A stretch of DNA of 64,000 nt from Rebecca billardiae RCC1528 (taxonomy: Eukaryota > Haptophyta). The DNA lies in NCBI GenBank assembly GCA_965240325.2, contig OZ251241.1:1116001-1180000 (forward strand). Reading direction: 5' to 3'. Under the pieces are notes generated by a model. That model was not told the DNA's origin, searched no databases, and saw only the letters and a program-made list of their open reading frames with translations. The position numbers were made by a program, and so were the translations under genes. Shown here piece after piece: positions 9,596 through 19,442 of the stretch; positions within the stretch are counted from its first letter, which is position 1; each line of letters starts with the position of its first letter.

Positions 9596-11815
9596 CTTGC
9601 CTTGCCGTTTTTATCGGTTGGCGGTTGGCGGCAATCTCATACTTAAAATCGCGCTCGTAACGAACCGTTACACTAATGTCACGTCCAGCTGACGTCCAGA
9701 TCGCACTTTACTTAAGGGAATCAGCTGGACGCGCTTATTTTCGGCCTAATAGACCTCTCTATGCGATCTCAAAAACTCGAAACTCGGTCTCCGCCAGCCC
9801 TAAAAATCGCCCCCCGTCCCTTTTTTCTTGATCAAAGATCTTTTTGAAACGTGGTTCGGGCCCGCTGGTGCGGGCTCCACGCTGCGCGCTCCGCCCTGCA
9901 CCGCGGGCCATTAAGTATTAGCAGCTACTCCGCGCCAGTTGAATTCCGGTGCCGCCGGCACTGGACAAGCAGTAGTCTGTAGTGCGGCGCATCTGAGTAG
10001 CAGTAGTTAGGGGGGCCAAACCGCCCATTTAAAAATGAAAAGCAAAGTCGCGTCGCATTTTCGCTCCGCCCTCGGCCTTTTAGGGTGGCGCGGAGCCTTT
10101 TTCTCGGACCTCGCTCGAAAATCGAGCTCCGACGCCTTCGGGCGCTCAGAGCTCGGTTCCGCTCCAGCACGAGCGGCCGGAGGCAGTGGACCGCCGCGCG
10201 CTCGCGACCTTTGAGACGCCGAGATGGTCTCGGGTGCGCGCGCGCGTGACGCTGGTGGGCGCTACTGACCCGTGCCTTTGCGCCACCAGCGGCTCACCAC
10301 CCGCTTCTTGGCCACCTCGCGCCGTGCGCGGCGCGCGTCGGCCGGCTTGAATTGGTGCGCTGCGTACGCCCGCTACGCTACCGCACGGTGTGGCGCATGA
10401 TCAACTCGGACCAATGAGATCGATGCTCGGACCAATCGTCCATGTATGTCTGTGAATGCCCAGCTCGCCTAACCTGCCCTACTGCGCCGGAATCGCCGTC
10501 AGCAGACCGGCGCGAGCTCGCGCACAGCACCTCCGCGGAGCTCGCAAGTGTCATGTTCCGCTTGTAGGGCCCGTGTTTGCACCTGCCGTGGCACTTGCGA
10601 TGGTCAGTACGTTGGGTATGGGTCACGTGTGCCCTCTGATGGCGTCTGGGCGCCTCCCATTCGCCTCTCAGGACGTCGCGGACGTGCTCGCAGGCAGCGG
10701 TTGGCTCATTCGACAGGTCCGACGTGCACTCGACCGTGCCTGCAAGCGCGCCCCTGTGACGCTCATGCCTGCAGAAGCAGATGCAGATGGGCCCTCATGC
10801 ACCCTGGTGCGCCCAAGACCGGCGGGAGCGTCAGAGACCGTCTCAATCTTGACACCTTGCACACGCCGGCGCTTGCCGTTGGGCTCCGCGCAGCCAGCCA
10901 GGAGCGCCGAACAACGCCGGATCAGCCTCTGTAGGCCGAATATCCGCCCCTAAGCCCAGAAATAGCGCGGAACAGGGTAGTGCGTACCTATGTGGACCAA
11001 TCCCATCCAGCCTGGTTTGGTGCAGACACGCCAGCCACCGCCTGGAGCAGACGTTTGCTGCCGAATCGCATGCTCGGCACTGTGCCGCACTGCGACGACG
11101 ACAGATTTGACCTGCCTCGTAGGTCTCGGCCAGGGAGCGGTGACGGTTGGCTCGAGTGACTTTAAACCGTGACTATGACCGAGAGCACTCCCGGGCTGAG
11201 GACGTGGGGCCGGTGCTTTGGGTCTAATATGTCTGCAATACGCCGTACGCGTGGCCGTATACACAGTCTGAAAACGTATCTCGCAGCTCGAGATCAGATG
11301 AGGCTGTATTCATCAGCATGGCGCCTATATACACAGTGGGTATGTAACGATCGGTGGCTTCTAGGAAACTACATATTTGACAGCCTGCCAGTACACAGCC
11401 TATATCGCATGTTGGGACCTGCTGCTGCTGGGGACTCAGAACGATCTCGCTGAGATGCTCTAACAAAGTGAGGTCGACATGGTCTATATGTCACATATAG
11501 GACGACCGTTACCTGCCGTTTCCAATAAGTTCAGGCTCATTCTAATAAGTAAATATGCTAGCCGTTACGCCCTATATTCAGGGTATGTGCACCTGATTTT
11601 TTTACATGGCCGGCCCAGACCCCTCCAGAGGGCAAATGATCCAGCCCGAAATCAGCTCTAAACACTCGCTAGGACCCGCGCTCGTGGCCGTCAGTAACGC
11701 TACAGTGCCACTTTGGCCCCCCTACAGTAGTCAGCACTCTGCCGTGCATGACTGCTATATATATACTCTACCGACTACCGTATACTACCGCACCCGGACG
11801 TGCATCGTCAGGCGC
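9596..11815. other. Gene-poor intergenic region
   Basis: No convincing coding frame on either strand. It contains one copy of a dispersed repeat (9722-9914) and moderately GC-rich unique sequence. Small open frames around 10450-10950 lack recognisable motifs and codon character. Confidence 0.55.
9722..9914 (+). repeat. Dispersed repeat, copy A
   Basis: This segment recurs in reverse orientation at 36836-37020. The last 140 bases (about 9776-9914) are almost identical, including TTTTTTCTTGATCAAAGATC and a GGTTCGGGCCCGCTGGTGCG hairpin-like stretch. The first 50 bases are more diverged. The copy ends in CCGCGGGCCAT. It carries no coding capacity, so it is probably a non-autonomous element or an element terminus. 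Confidence 0.8.
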
Positions 11816-13381
11816 TCAATTATAACTGACACCCCCACGCCCGCGGCCCGCAGTCGCCCGCCCCGCGTGACGCCGCATTGTCGTAACAAGTAGCTTGCGG
11901 CGGCGGCCCCGCCACCCACGCGGTTCCTTATCGGGCACATCATGTGATGCCGCCGTCGTCGCTGCCTTCGGCCCGTTCTGGCGGCCACTGCCAGCCTGCG
12001 GGCTGCTGCGATGTGCCATACGCTCGATACGGATCGCCTCAATGCGCTGCTCCTCGGCCCTGAGCTGCGTCGCGAGTGGGACGTATGCCCGCATGCGCGC
12101 CCGCACGGCCGCGGGCAGCGCGCGCACGTGCGCATCCCAGCGCGCGCTCACATTTCGGTACAGCTGCACGTCCACGCGGAGCTTGGCGCGAACGCGAGCG
12201 ATGAGATCCGGCGAGAGCGACTCCATCGTGACGGCCGAGCCGTTCGGCATCGTGCCCGGCGGCTTCTTCCGACCGAGCGCCCGGAGCGCCGCCGCCGTCC
12301 CCTGCGTCCTCGACAGCCTGTCGTACAGCTCGTGCCTGCGCTTACGGATGGCCATCACCTTCTCGTGCTCGTTCACCTGCTTCGGCCGGATCGACGTGAG
12401 GCCCATGCGCTCCGAGAGGGCGTAAAAGAACTCGTCGAAGCGCTCGAGCGGCGCGACGAGGTCGAAGCGAGCGAGCAGGCTCACCAGCCTTGGCGCACGC
12501 CGCTCGAGCTGCGCCTCAGTCGTGCCGTACACACCCATGCCCGGGCCCGGGTGGGGTGCGCGCGCGGGCCGCACGCGCATGGGCATGATCTTGAGCACGC
12601 TCTGCGAGAAGAGCAGGCGCGTCTGGAAGTTGTGCACCGCGTCTGAGCTGAGGTAGTCCTGGAACGTGCGCCCGTACGACTCAGGCTCCCTCGCCTGCTT
12701 CCACCGCACGAAGTAGTTGTAGAGCGAGAGGAAGTGAGAGAAGGGCTCGCGCACCAGCGTCGTCATGAGCACCGAGCAGCCGCGCGCCTCCCACGCCTTG
12801 CGCACGCGCGCGATGCCTTCCGCGATACGGAAGATGGAGTTCTCCTCGCCAGACGTCATCGCCCCGATCTCGACGAAGATGCGCCTGTGCACGGGAGGCG
12901 TCCTGAGCATATCGGCGATGAACTGCTCCCACGTGCACACGAGCTTCTCGTTGAACCAGCCCTTCGACGTGTGGCAGGCGTTGTGCGCCACAAGCGGGCG
13001 AGACGGATCGCGTCGACGGAAGATGATGGCGCCCTGCGGGAAGTACTCGAGACGCTCGCGTTCGTGTACCCTGATGAAGTGCCGGCGCAGCGTCACGCCC
13101 GCGCACTTCTCGACGTGCCAGTGGAAGACAGCAGTGCACTTGTCAGGCGACGCACTGGGCGGGACCAGATTGGCCATGGCTCTCTCGCCTTTCTCGATGG
13201 CTATCTCGGCTCGCTCGATGATGCTGTGCGCTTCGGGATCGCGTGCGCGTGCAGCGCGCGTGTGCTCGCCCACGCCAGCCGTTCCTGGGAGTGCCAGCAG
13301 CGCCAGCAGTGCCAGCAGCAACGTGGTGGTGGCGCGCGCCGCCGCCATCGTGATGTTGTAGCGGTAACACCGTACCCCCAT
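11816..13381 (-). CDS. PAPS-dependent carbohydrate sulfotransferase-like protein
   Basis: Single exon, up to 521 residues; a second Met at residue 12 may be the real start because the hydrophobic signal or anchor (L-L-L-A-L-L-A-L-L-A-L-P) follows it directly. After a short stem, F-H-W-H-V-E-K-C-A-G-V-T-L-R fits the 5'-phosphosulfate loop of secretory sulfotransferases, where the usual form is H-x-P-K-x-A-G-T-x-x. T-L-V-R-E-P-F-S-H-F-L-S-L-Y-N-Y-F fits the 3'-phosphate-binding motif (R-E-P-x-x-R-x-x-S-x-Y-x-x-F). The family moves sulfate from PAPS to glycans in the Golgi lumen. The C-terminus is basic and helical, then low complexity. The acceptor is unknown. Sulfated cell-surface polysaccharides are common in marine algae, which makes the role plausible but unproven. 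Confidence 0.75.
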   Translation of the reverse strand: MGVRCYRYNITMAAARATTTLLLALLALLALPGTAGVGEHTRAARARDPEAHSIIERAEIAIEKGERAMANLVPPSASPDKCTAVFHWHVEKCAGVTLRRHFIRVHERERLEYFPQGAIIFRRRDPSRPLVAHNACHTSKGWFNEKLVCTWEQFIADMLRTPPVHRRIFVEIGAMTSGEENSIFRIAEGIARVRKAWEARGCSVLMTTLVREPFSHFLSLYNYFVRWKQAREPESYGRTFQDYLSSDAVHNFQTRLLFSQSVLKIMPMRVRPARAPHPGPGMGVYGTTEAQLERRAPRLVSLLARFDLVAPLERFDEFFYALSERMGLTSIRPKQVNEHEKVMAIRKRRHELYDRLSRTQGTAAALRALGRKKPPGTMPNGSAVTMESLSPDLIARVRAKLRVDVQLYRNVSARWDAHVRALPAAVRARMRAYVPLATQLRAEEQRIEAIRIERMAHRSSPQAGSGRQNGPKAATTAASHDVPDKEPRGWRGRRRKLLVTTMRRHAGRATAGRGRGGVSYN

Positions 13382-13940
13382 AGGTAGCTTTTTTAATTCC
13401 TTTGGTGAAAGCTTGCAAGTGGGCCTGTGGCAGTTCTTCAGTTCATCTGTCTTCTGACTTCATCTGACTGCTGTCAATGCTGTCAATCACCAGTCAATCC
13501 ATGACGACGACTAAGTACTCGTCGTCAGAGTCAAATCATCAGCTTACTCGTCGTCAGCACCATCAATAGCGCTCGTAGCCGGATACTTATTAATCATGAT
13601 CTTCATCGACGTCATGTCGTGGCTTGTCGTCGGAATCATCATGCTACTGCCGCCGTGCCGTAACTTTGCTGCGCCCTGTGCGCGCCTGTCATCTCGATTC
13701 GGGCATCCAGACGCTAGCTGCGCGGCCGCAGCCCTCATCCAGGCCTCGCAGGCGGACGGCTGAACGAATTTTTCCGGCGGCGCTACCATCGGCGACGGCT
13801 TCATGGGCGGTGACAGTTGGCGGGCGTCAATCTCGCCTGCCTGAGCTGTGTGCGTCTCTTATTCTTAGTAAACTGTAGAGCCTGGAAACGCCGGACGCCA
13901 GAGGCGGCGCACCGAGTTCAAGAATCAAGTTGGACCCGTG
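13382..13940. other. Intergenic, with a short dispersed repeat
   Basis: No gene. Rich in GTCGTC/TCATCA-type simple sequence. A 48-base segment at 13831-13878 recurs upstream of the plastid-protein gene at 60460-60509. Confidence 0.6.
13831..13878 (+). repeat. Short dispersed repeat, copy 1
   Basis: CTGAGCTGTGTGCGTCTCTT and the following bases to AGTAAACTGTA are identical to 60473-60509. The two copies differ by a 2-base indel near the left end. Confidence 0.85.
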
Positions 13941-15723
13941 TCACAACGGCCTCCGCTGGAAGGTGTTGACGAGGCCACTGAAGAAGCTCTGCGCCGGCAA
14001 GGGCGAGCCATGCTCTTCTCCATGGAGCCAGGGCAGCCGGTCCGAGGCGGCGGCGAGAGCGTCGGCGTGCTCGAAGACCGTCCACGCGTCCTCTGGCACC
14101 CCGCGGAAGTGCGGCGCGAGCCGCTCGCGCGTCTCGGCGACAGAGGTCTTCCCCACCTTCTTAGTAGCCACGTTGCGGATGTACACATGGCGGATCTGCG
14201 AGGTGTGCCGCCGCGCGATCTCGCCATAGATCTGCTCCGCGCGCGCCGTGGCGCGACACGCCGCGGGGAGCAGGGAGCACGTGCCGTGCGCGCGGGTCAG
14301 CCCGCGCGCGGGGCGCGAGCAAAGCGCGCGCTGCGGAGCGCGCGCATCGGACATCAGCACGGCCGCGCGCGCGCGCGGCGCACCTGAGCGTCCTTCTCGC
14401 CACTGTCGCCGACGAGCACAAAGGTCCGCTGAGGGAACGACTTGAGCAGCGTGCGGATCTGCTTGGGCTTGAGCGCCGTCGACGAGCGGAAGAGGTTGAG
14501 CAGCCGGCGGCCCTTGTAGTGAAGGTCCTTGAGGTGGAACGTGCCTGCGCGCGCGCGCGCCGGCGCAGCGTGCACGTTGGCGCCGCGAGCGTCGGGGCAC
14601 GCACGGCGGCGCGCGCGCGCGCGCGTGGCGACGGGGGAGGCGCGGTGGTCGCGCGGTCAGCCGGCGCGACGCGGGAACGCGGCGTGCGGCGCGGCTCCGC
14701 CGGCGCCGCGCGCGCACCCGGCGGGAAGCCCTCCTTGTCCAGCAGTGACTCGAGCTGGCCCTGCAGCTGCCACGGCGAGGAGGACACATAGTGAAAGGCG
14801 ACACCGCGCGCCGCCCACGAGCGGTAGAGCTCGGGCATGCCCTCGACCGCGTGCCACCGCTCGAGGAAGGTGGAGCGGAGCATGCGGCGCGTCGAGCACA
14901 CGAACGTCTCCTTGATCGTGTCGTCGATGTCCGAGATCACGCTCACGCCCGTCGGTGGGATCATCATGACGTGCGTCGAATAGACGCGGCCGTCCGCACA
15001 CGGTGTCGTCGAGACGGTCGCGAGCTTGATGCCGCCGGGCAGCCGGCGGATCGGCGGCATGTCGCGCCTGTTAAGGAGCTCGCGCGCGGGCACCACCGCG
15101 CGCACGGTGAAGTGCCCCGCCACGTTCGTCCGGCTCGACCAGAGCTGCTCGCCGTGTGCGGTCGCCAGCTGAAGCGCGAGCTTCACGTTGCGCCGGCAGC
15201 GCAGCAGGAAGATGCTCACGCGCTTGCGCAGGCGCACGCGGCGCTTCTCGTCGTCCTTCGTCATGGGCTCGATGCAGAGCTCTGCGTCCGCCTCGTCGCC
15301 CGCCCCGTGCACCGCCGACCAGACCGCGCGCTGCAGCGCCTGGCAGGTGAGCCGCCGGCGCGCCGTATTAATCCGCGCGTCGCTCACCCACCCGCGCATG
15401 CTCACGAGCCACTCGCCGTGGTCAAGCTGCTGCGCATAGCCTGGGAACAGGCGCACGTGCATGTCCGGCGTCACGTCGACGTTTTGCGGCCACGAGCCGT
15501 TGTACGGAGTGCGCATGGACACGCGTTGACGAGGGCTCGAGGGCATGGCCGTTCGTGTGTGCCGCGAGGAGGTGCGGCGCCAGCGCGCGTGCGGCGCGGT
15601 GGGGAGCGGACCAAGGACGAAGAATGCGACGAGAACGAGCACCAAAGGCCGCGACCATGCGCATAGAGCCCGTCCCGCGGGGCGGGCGAGGCCCCCCGCA
15701 GCAAGGCGCTGCCACGCGCGCAT
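13941..15723 (-). CDS. App1-type phosphatidate phosphatase domain protein (3 exons)
   Basis: Exons 15723-14718, 14544-14384 and 14231-13941 join in phase to give 485 residues. A signal anchor (about 25-40) follows a short basic N-terminus. The catalytic region has D265-I-D-D-T269, the D-x-D-x-T nucleophile motif of the APP1 catalytic (DUF2183) family. F-H-Y-V-S-S-S-P-W-Q-L follows, then across the splice sites P-G-T-F-H-L-K-D, V-G-D-S-G-E-K-D-A-Q-I-Y-G-E-I-A and I-Y-I-R-N-V. These are diagnostic. Yeast App1 dephosphorylates phosphatidate to diacylglycerol at actin patches; this one carries a membrane anchor instead of a LIM or actin-patch module. The Met at 15723 is preferred because upstream frame sequence is antisense to the EsV-1-7 gene. 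Confidence 0.88.
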
Positions 15724-15836
15724 ACTGACTGCGGCGATGCACGGCGCCGCAACCCACCGAGCGGACGAAGGATCCGGAGACTTCGTTCCCGGAACGCCCT
15801 TCACTGTCAAGGGGCTTGCGCCGCCTGCCGTCAACA
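15724..15836. promoter_or_regulatory. Short divergent intergenic region
   Basis: 113 bp separate the App1-like start (15723, minus) from the EsV-1-7 start (15837, plus). It must contain both 5' UTRs and any shared promoter. No TATA box is recognised. Confidence 0.4.
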
Positions 15837-16607
15837 ATGCCCGTGCACTGCGAACACGACGGCTGCACCAAGCAGGCTTCGTACGGCATGCCGGGCGACA
15901 CGCGCGCCAGCCGATGCGCTGATCACAAGCTGGCCGGCATGGTCGATGTGAAGAATCGCAAGTGCGATCATAACGGCTGCGCGAAGGTGCCATCATGCGG
16001 CATGCCGGGCGACACACGCGCCAGCCGCTGCGCTGATCACAAGCTGGCCGGCATGGTCAATGTGAAGAATCGCAAGTGCGATCATGACGGCTGCGCAAAG
16101 TTGCCATCGTACGGCATGCCGGGCGACACGCGCGCCAGCCGGTGCGCTAAGCACAGGCTGGCCGGCATGCGCAATGCCAAGCGACAGCGAGAGCACACCG
16201 ACCTCAGAGCGGCTACTGCACACGGGCCACACGGTGACCCCGCTGCGCAGCGGCAGTCGCCGCCGCAGCCGCCAGTGCTCACAGCGCAAGCCGTGCTCTG
16301 GCGCTCACCTGACGGGGTCACTCACGGTAACGACGTTCACATTGGTGCCGAGCAGGACCTGCCACAACCGCAGTCGTGCTCGCGGAGCCAAGATGATCCT
16401 GCTCGTCAGCCTTGCGATGCCCATGGTGGCGTTGCTAGGCGAGCAGCTTCAACGTCTGTGCGTCAGTCTGTGGTCCCCGTTGCCGACGACGGTGTCGTCG
16501 TCACTGCGCGAAGGGTGGTTCTCCCGCTGGACGATCCTCGGCGGCATCTGCTTTGCACGGCGACCCTGGTCTCCGAAACTTGGCATCCAGCGGCGGAGCA
16601 AGTCTGA
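15837..16607 (+). CDS. EsV-1-7 cysteine-motif protein with three repeats
   Basis: Single exon, 256 residues from ATG 15837. Three tandem 38-residue repeats start at about residues 4, 42 and 80. Each fits C-x4-C-x16-C-x2-H-x12, the pattern of the EsV-1-7 domain first seen in an Ectocarpus virus protein and in the brown-algal developmental regulator IMMEDIATE UPRIGHT. Consensus features are G-M-P-G-D-T-R-A-S-R-C and H-K-L-A-G-M. The Cys/His spacing suggests zinc binding. A basic linker follows, and then a low-complexity tail that holds W-R-S-P-D-G-V. A related W-R-A-P-D-G-T occurs at the same place in the larger EsV-1-7 protein at 27956-30124. The role of the domain (nucleic-acid or protein binding) is unknown. 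Confidence 0.8.
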   Translation: MPVHCEHDGCTKQASYGMPGDTRASRCADHKLAGMVDVKNRKCDHNGCAKVPSCGMPGDTRASRCADHKLAGMVNVKNRKCDHDGCAKLPSYGMPGDTRASRCAKHRLAGMRNAKRQREHTDLRAATAHGPHGDPAAQRQSPPQPPVLTAQAVLWRSPDGVTHGNDVHIGAEQDLPQPQSCSRSQDDPARQPCDAHGGVARRAASTSVRQSVVPVADDGVVVTARRVVLPLDDPRRHLLCTATLVSETWHPAAEQV

Positions 16608-17329
16608 TTCATCATCTGTGATGATGAATGATAATAATATGAAACTTTGTCGCGGCTGTCGCCGCCCTGCGCGGCCCTGCTCACTGCTGCGCTGCTGGCC
16701 CTGCTACTGCGCTGGATGACGAGGACGCCAGTTGATATTCACTACGACTGCCCCGCGGGCGCGCGACCGCTACCTGCAATGAGTTCAATGACGCCGTGAG
16801 TTAATACTTAATGACGCCTGACGCGTCATGATGACACAATAATGTTCTTATTGATGATAATAATGGCGATATGATGATGATTAGATGACAACGGCGTCAA
16901 CTTAGCCTGGCGTGCGCGGGCCGGGATGTTGTCATATCAGTCATAGTCCGTCTGAGCATGCACTATATTTTTATATATATATAATAATAATAATAATCCG
17001 CGATATATTCGCGGCGGGCGGGCCGAGCGCGCGGGTCGCGCCAGCTGACCCCGCCGACGTTCGATTCGACTGCTCTGCGCTGGCACGTGCTGACGCGGAG
17101 ATCAACCACACGCAGCGGGTCCGGGATAGGCACTGGCACCCTCTTTCTCCAGCCGGCCGCCGGCTGCATCGCCTCGGGGGGCGATGCAGCAGGTGGACGC
17201 CGCTGCACCCATCTCAATCTGGCCCTTGGCGCTGGTCTCCACCGTGCCCCTCGCTCCACTCTAGGTGGGACAGAGGGTGCGGGGTGTGACGAGCCCAGGG
17301 GCCAGGTTCCCCAGCATCAAGCACTGCAT

Positions 17330-17620
17330 CTGCAGCAGCCCGCCGGCGGGCCGGGCTGCGACATCGACTACCACCTCATCTGCTTCATCGCCCAGAGCGC
17401 GCTAGGCGGCGCGCTCACTCTCCAAGCCCCTCTTCTGCAGCTGCGCGCCGCTTGGCCGGCGCGCGGCGACGCGTACTACGACCTCATCCTCATCCAGGCG
17501 CCCACGGCGGGCGCACGGGGGCGACAGCCGCGGCTGCCGCTTGCCGGAGCTGCTCGCCGCTAGGTCGGCGGGCGGCGACATCGACTACGACCTCACCCTC
17601 ATCCAAGTGCTCCGGAAGGC
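17330..17620 (-). pseudogene. Remnant of a tandem-repeat protein gene
   Basis: Three degenerate copies of about 107-115 bp. Read on the minus strand they give, in order, L-D-E-G-E-V-V-V-D-V-A-A-R-R-P-S-G-E-Q-L, then L-D-E-D-E-V-V-V-R-V-A-A-R-R-P-S-G-A-Q-L, then D-E-V-V-V-D-V-A-A-R-P-A-G-G. Stops lie between copies, so they cannot be read as one frame. Either each is a separate exon or the gene has decayed. The family is not recognised. Confidence 0.35.
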
Positions 17621-17815
17621 GCTCGGCCGCGGCGGCATCTGCCGTCGCCGCCGCGTGCCCCAGGCCGAGGCGGTGCTCCATCCCGGCCCCGCTCCCGTAG
17701 GGGGGCAGGGCTGCGGGTGGCGCACTGTCTGACCTGGACGGAAGGCGCGGACGCATTCTATGTGTCTGTTGCACTCTGAGTCTGGTCAACGCTTGTCCGA
17801 TGCTGCCACGTCGTT

Positions 17816-17905
17816 ATATATATATATATATTAATATATATATTATGACAACGTGAATTTTGTATCATATATTAATATATAGAGAGAGAGAGATATATAT
17901 AGCAG
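17816..17905. repeat. AT and GA microsatellites
   Basis: (TA)n with interruptions at about 17816-17842 and 17870-17880, then (GA)n at about 17880-17893. It sits just downstream of the kinase stop codon. Confidence 0.8.
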
Positions 17906-17932
17906 CAGTATTCTACTAAAATACTAACCTAT

Positions 17933-19407
17933 CTAGGCCAGGCTTGCGGGCGGCATGTCGACCACCGACGACGGCGACGCCGACGGTGTCCCAGACGCGG
18001 AGCTGCGCCGCTGCCAGAGCCGCGCCTGCCGGCCGGACATTGGCAGGCAGGGCGTGCGCCAGGCCACGCGCACGGCGTCGTGCGGGTGCTGCAGCCCGAC
18101 GGCGGTCGCGCGGCCGGCGCCCCAGACGCCGCCCTCGAGCAGCTCGGTCGTCTCGTCGTCCGCGCCCGAGATGGACACCTCGCGAACTCGCTGATCGGCC
18201 GCCCACGGCGCGCGCGCGCCGGTCGCGACGGGCGCGTGCACGTACGGCAGCGCGTCGGCGCCGCCCGAGGCTTCGTGGCCCAGGGTGAGCGGCGCGACGC
18301 CCTGGTTCAGCCCGGCCTCCTCCGCGTCCCACCACCCCTCCATGTCGTCCAGCTTGAGCTCGAGCACCAGCTCGGTGCCGAACGCGATGTCGACCGCATC
18401 CGAGCCGCGCACGCGGCGCGCGGGCAGCTGCAGCGTGACGCGGAGGTACTCGCCGCTCGCGCCGGTGTGCGGCGGCACCGTCGAGACCGGCAGGCGGTAC
18501 GCGGCGAGCCACTCGTTCTTGCCGAAGTTCGAGCGGTCCTTGATCGTCACCTCGAGCATGGCCTCCTTCGCGCCCGAGCGGGGCAGCTCGAAGCGGTAGC
18601 CCTCGGTGGGCGGCGGTGCGGTGCCGCCGGCGGAAGGGCGGCGCGTGCGCGTGGCCGAGGACCAGTCCGGACTAGTCGAGCCCCGGACCGTGGGCGTGCG
18701 GTGCTTCGTGTCGCCCACGCGCAGCGTGACGTACGGGTTGATCGACGCGCGCAGCGCGTTGATGTTGTTCAGCCGCCGCGCCGAGAGCACGCGCACGTGC
18801 AGCACGGGCGCGGGGAAGACTGCAGGCCGGCGCAGCCGCGGCGGCGACGGCGCGCGCCCGTGCGCTGAAGACTCCGCGGCGCTGCCCGCTGTGGAGTCCG
18901 CGGGCGCCACGGCGAAGCGCGTGGGCGAGGAGGGCGGCCGAGCACCGCCCGCGTGCGCGCCCGCCTGCTCGGACACCGTGCGCATCAGCTGCGAGAGCCC
19001 GTGCGAGAGAGAGGCGATCATGCGCACCGCGCGCGCACCGTTGCCGCCGTGTGCGGGTGCAATGCCGCCCGCGCCGCCGCCGCCGCCGCGCGCGGGCGAG
19101 CGCATCGCGCGCGCGCGCGCCGAGCGGTCGGGCGACTTGATCGGGCTGAGAGCGGGCGTGAGCGCCGCGCCGGCGTCGTGCAGAACCGCCGCGCCGCCGG
19201 TCACCTTGATCCGCGAGTCGTCGGACGCGAGCCGCATGCCCTCGCTGCGGCCAAGCACTAGCAGCACCCGCTGCACGCGCACGCCATCCCAACGCAGTTT
19301 GGTGCCGATGCGCAGGAGTTCGCCACCGCCGCCGTCCGAGTCCTCCGCCGCGTCCGCGTCGGCGGAGGACGCCGCGGCGTGCGAGCGCGCGCGGTGACCC
19401 ACGCCGC

Positions 19408-19442
<35 letters not shown>

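Larger units (their letters stand above)
16608..17932. other. Intergenic with AT-rich simple repeats and a decayed coding repeat
   Basis: Contains AT/ATA runs near 16970-16998 and 17816-17905, (GA)n near 17880-17893, and a possible decayed repeat-protein fragment at 17330-17620 (listed). No intact gene. Confidence 0.6.

Noticed and set aside
10456-10953. 165-residue plus-strand frame
   Set aside because: No recognisable motif, no signal, and composition like its surroundings; overlapping frames of similar length exist.
17040-17085. GTTCGATTC resembling a tRNA T-loop
   Set aside because: The flanking bases do not form a five-pair T stem and there is no D arm or acceptor stem.
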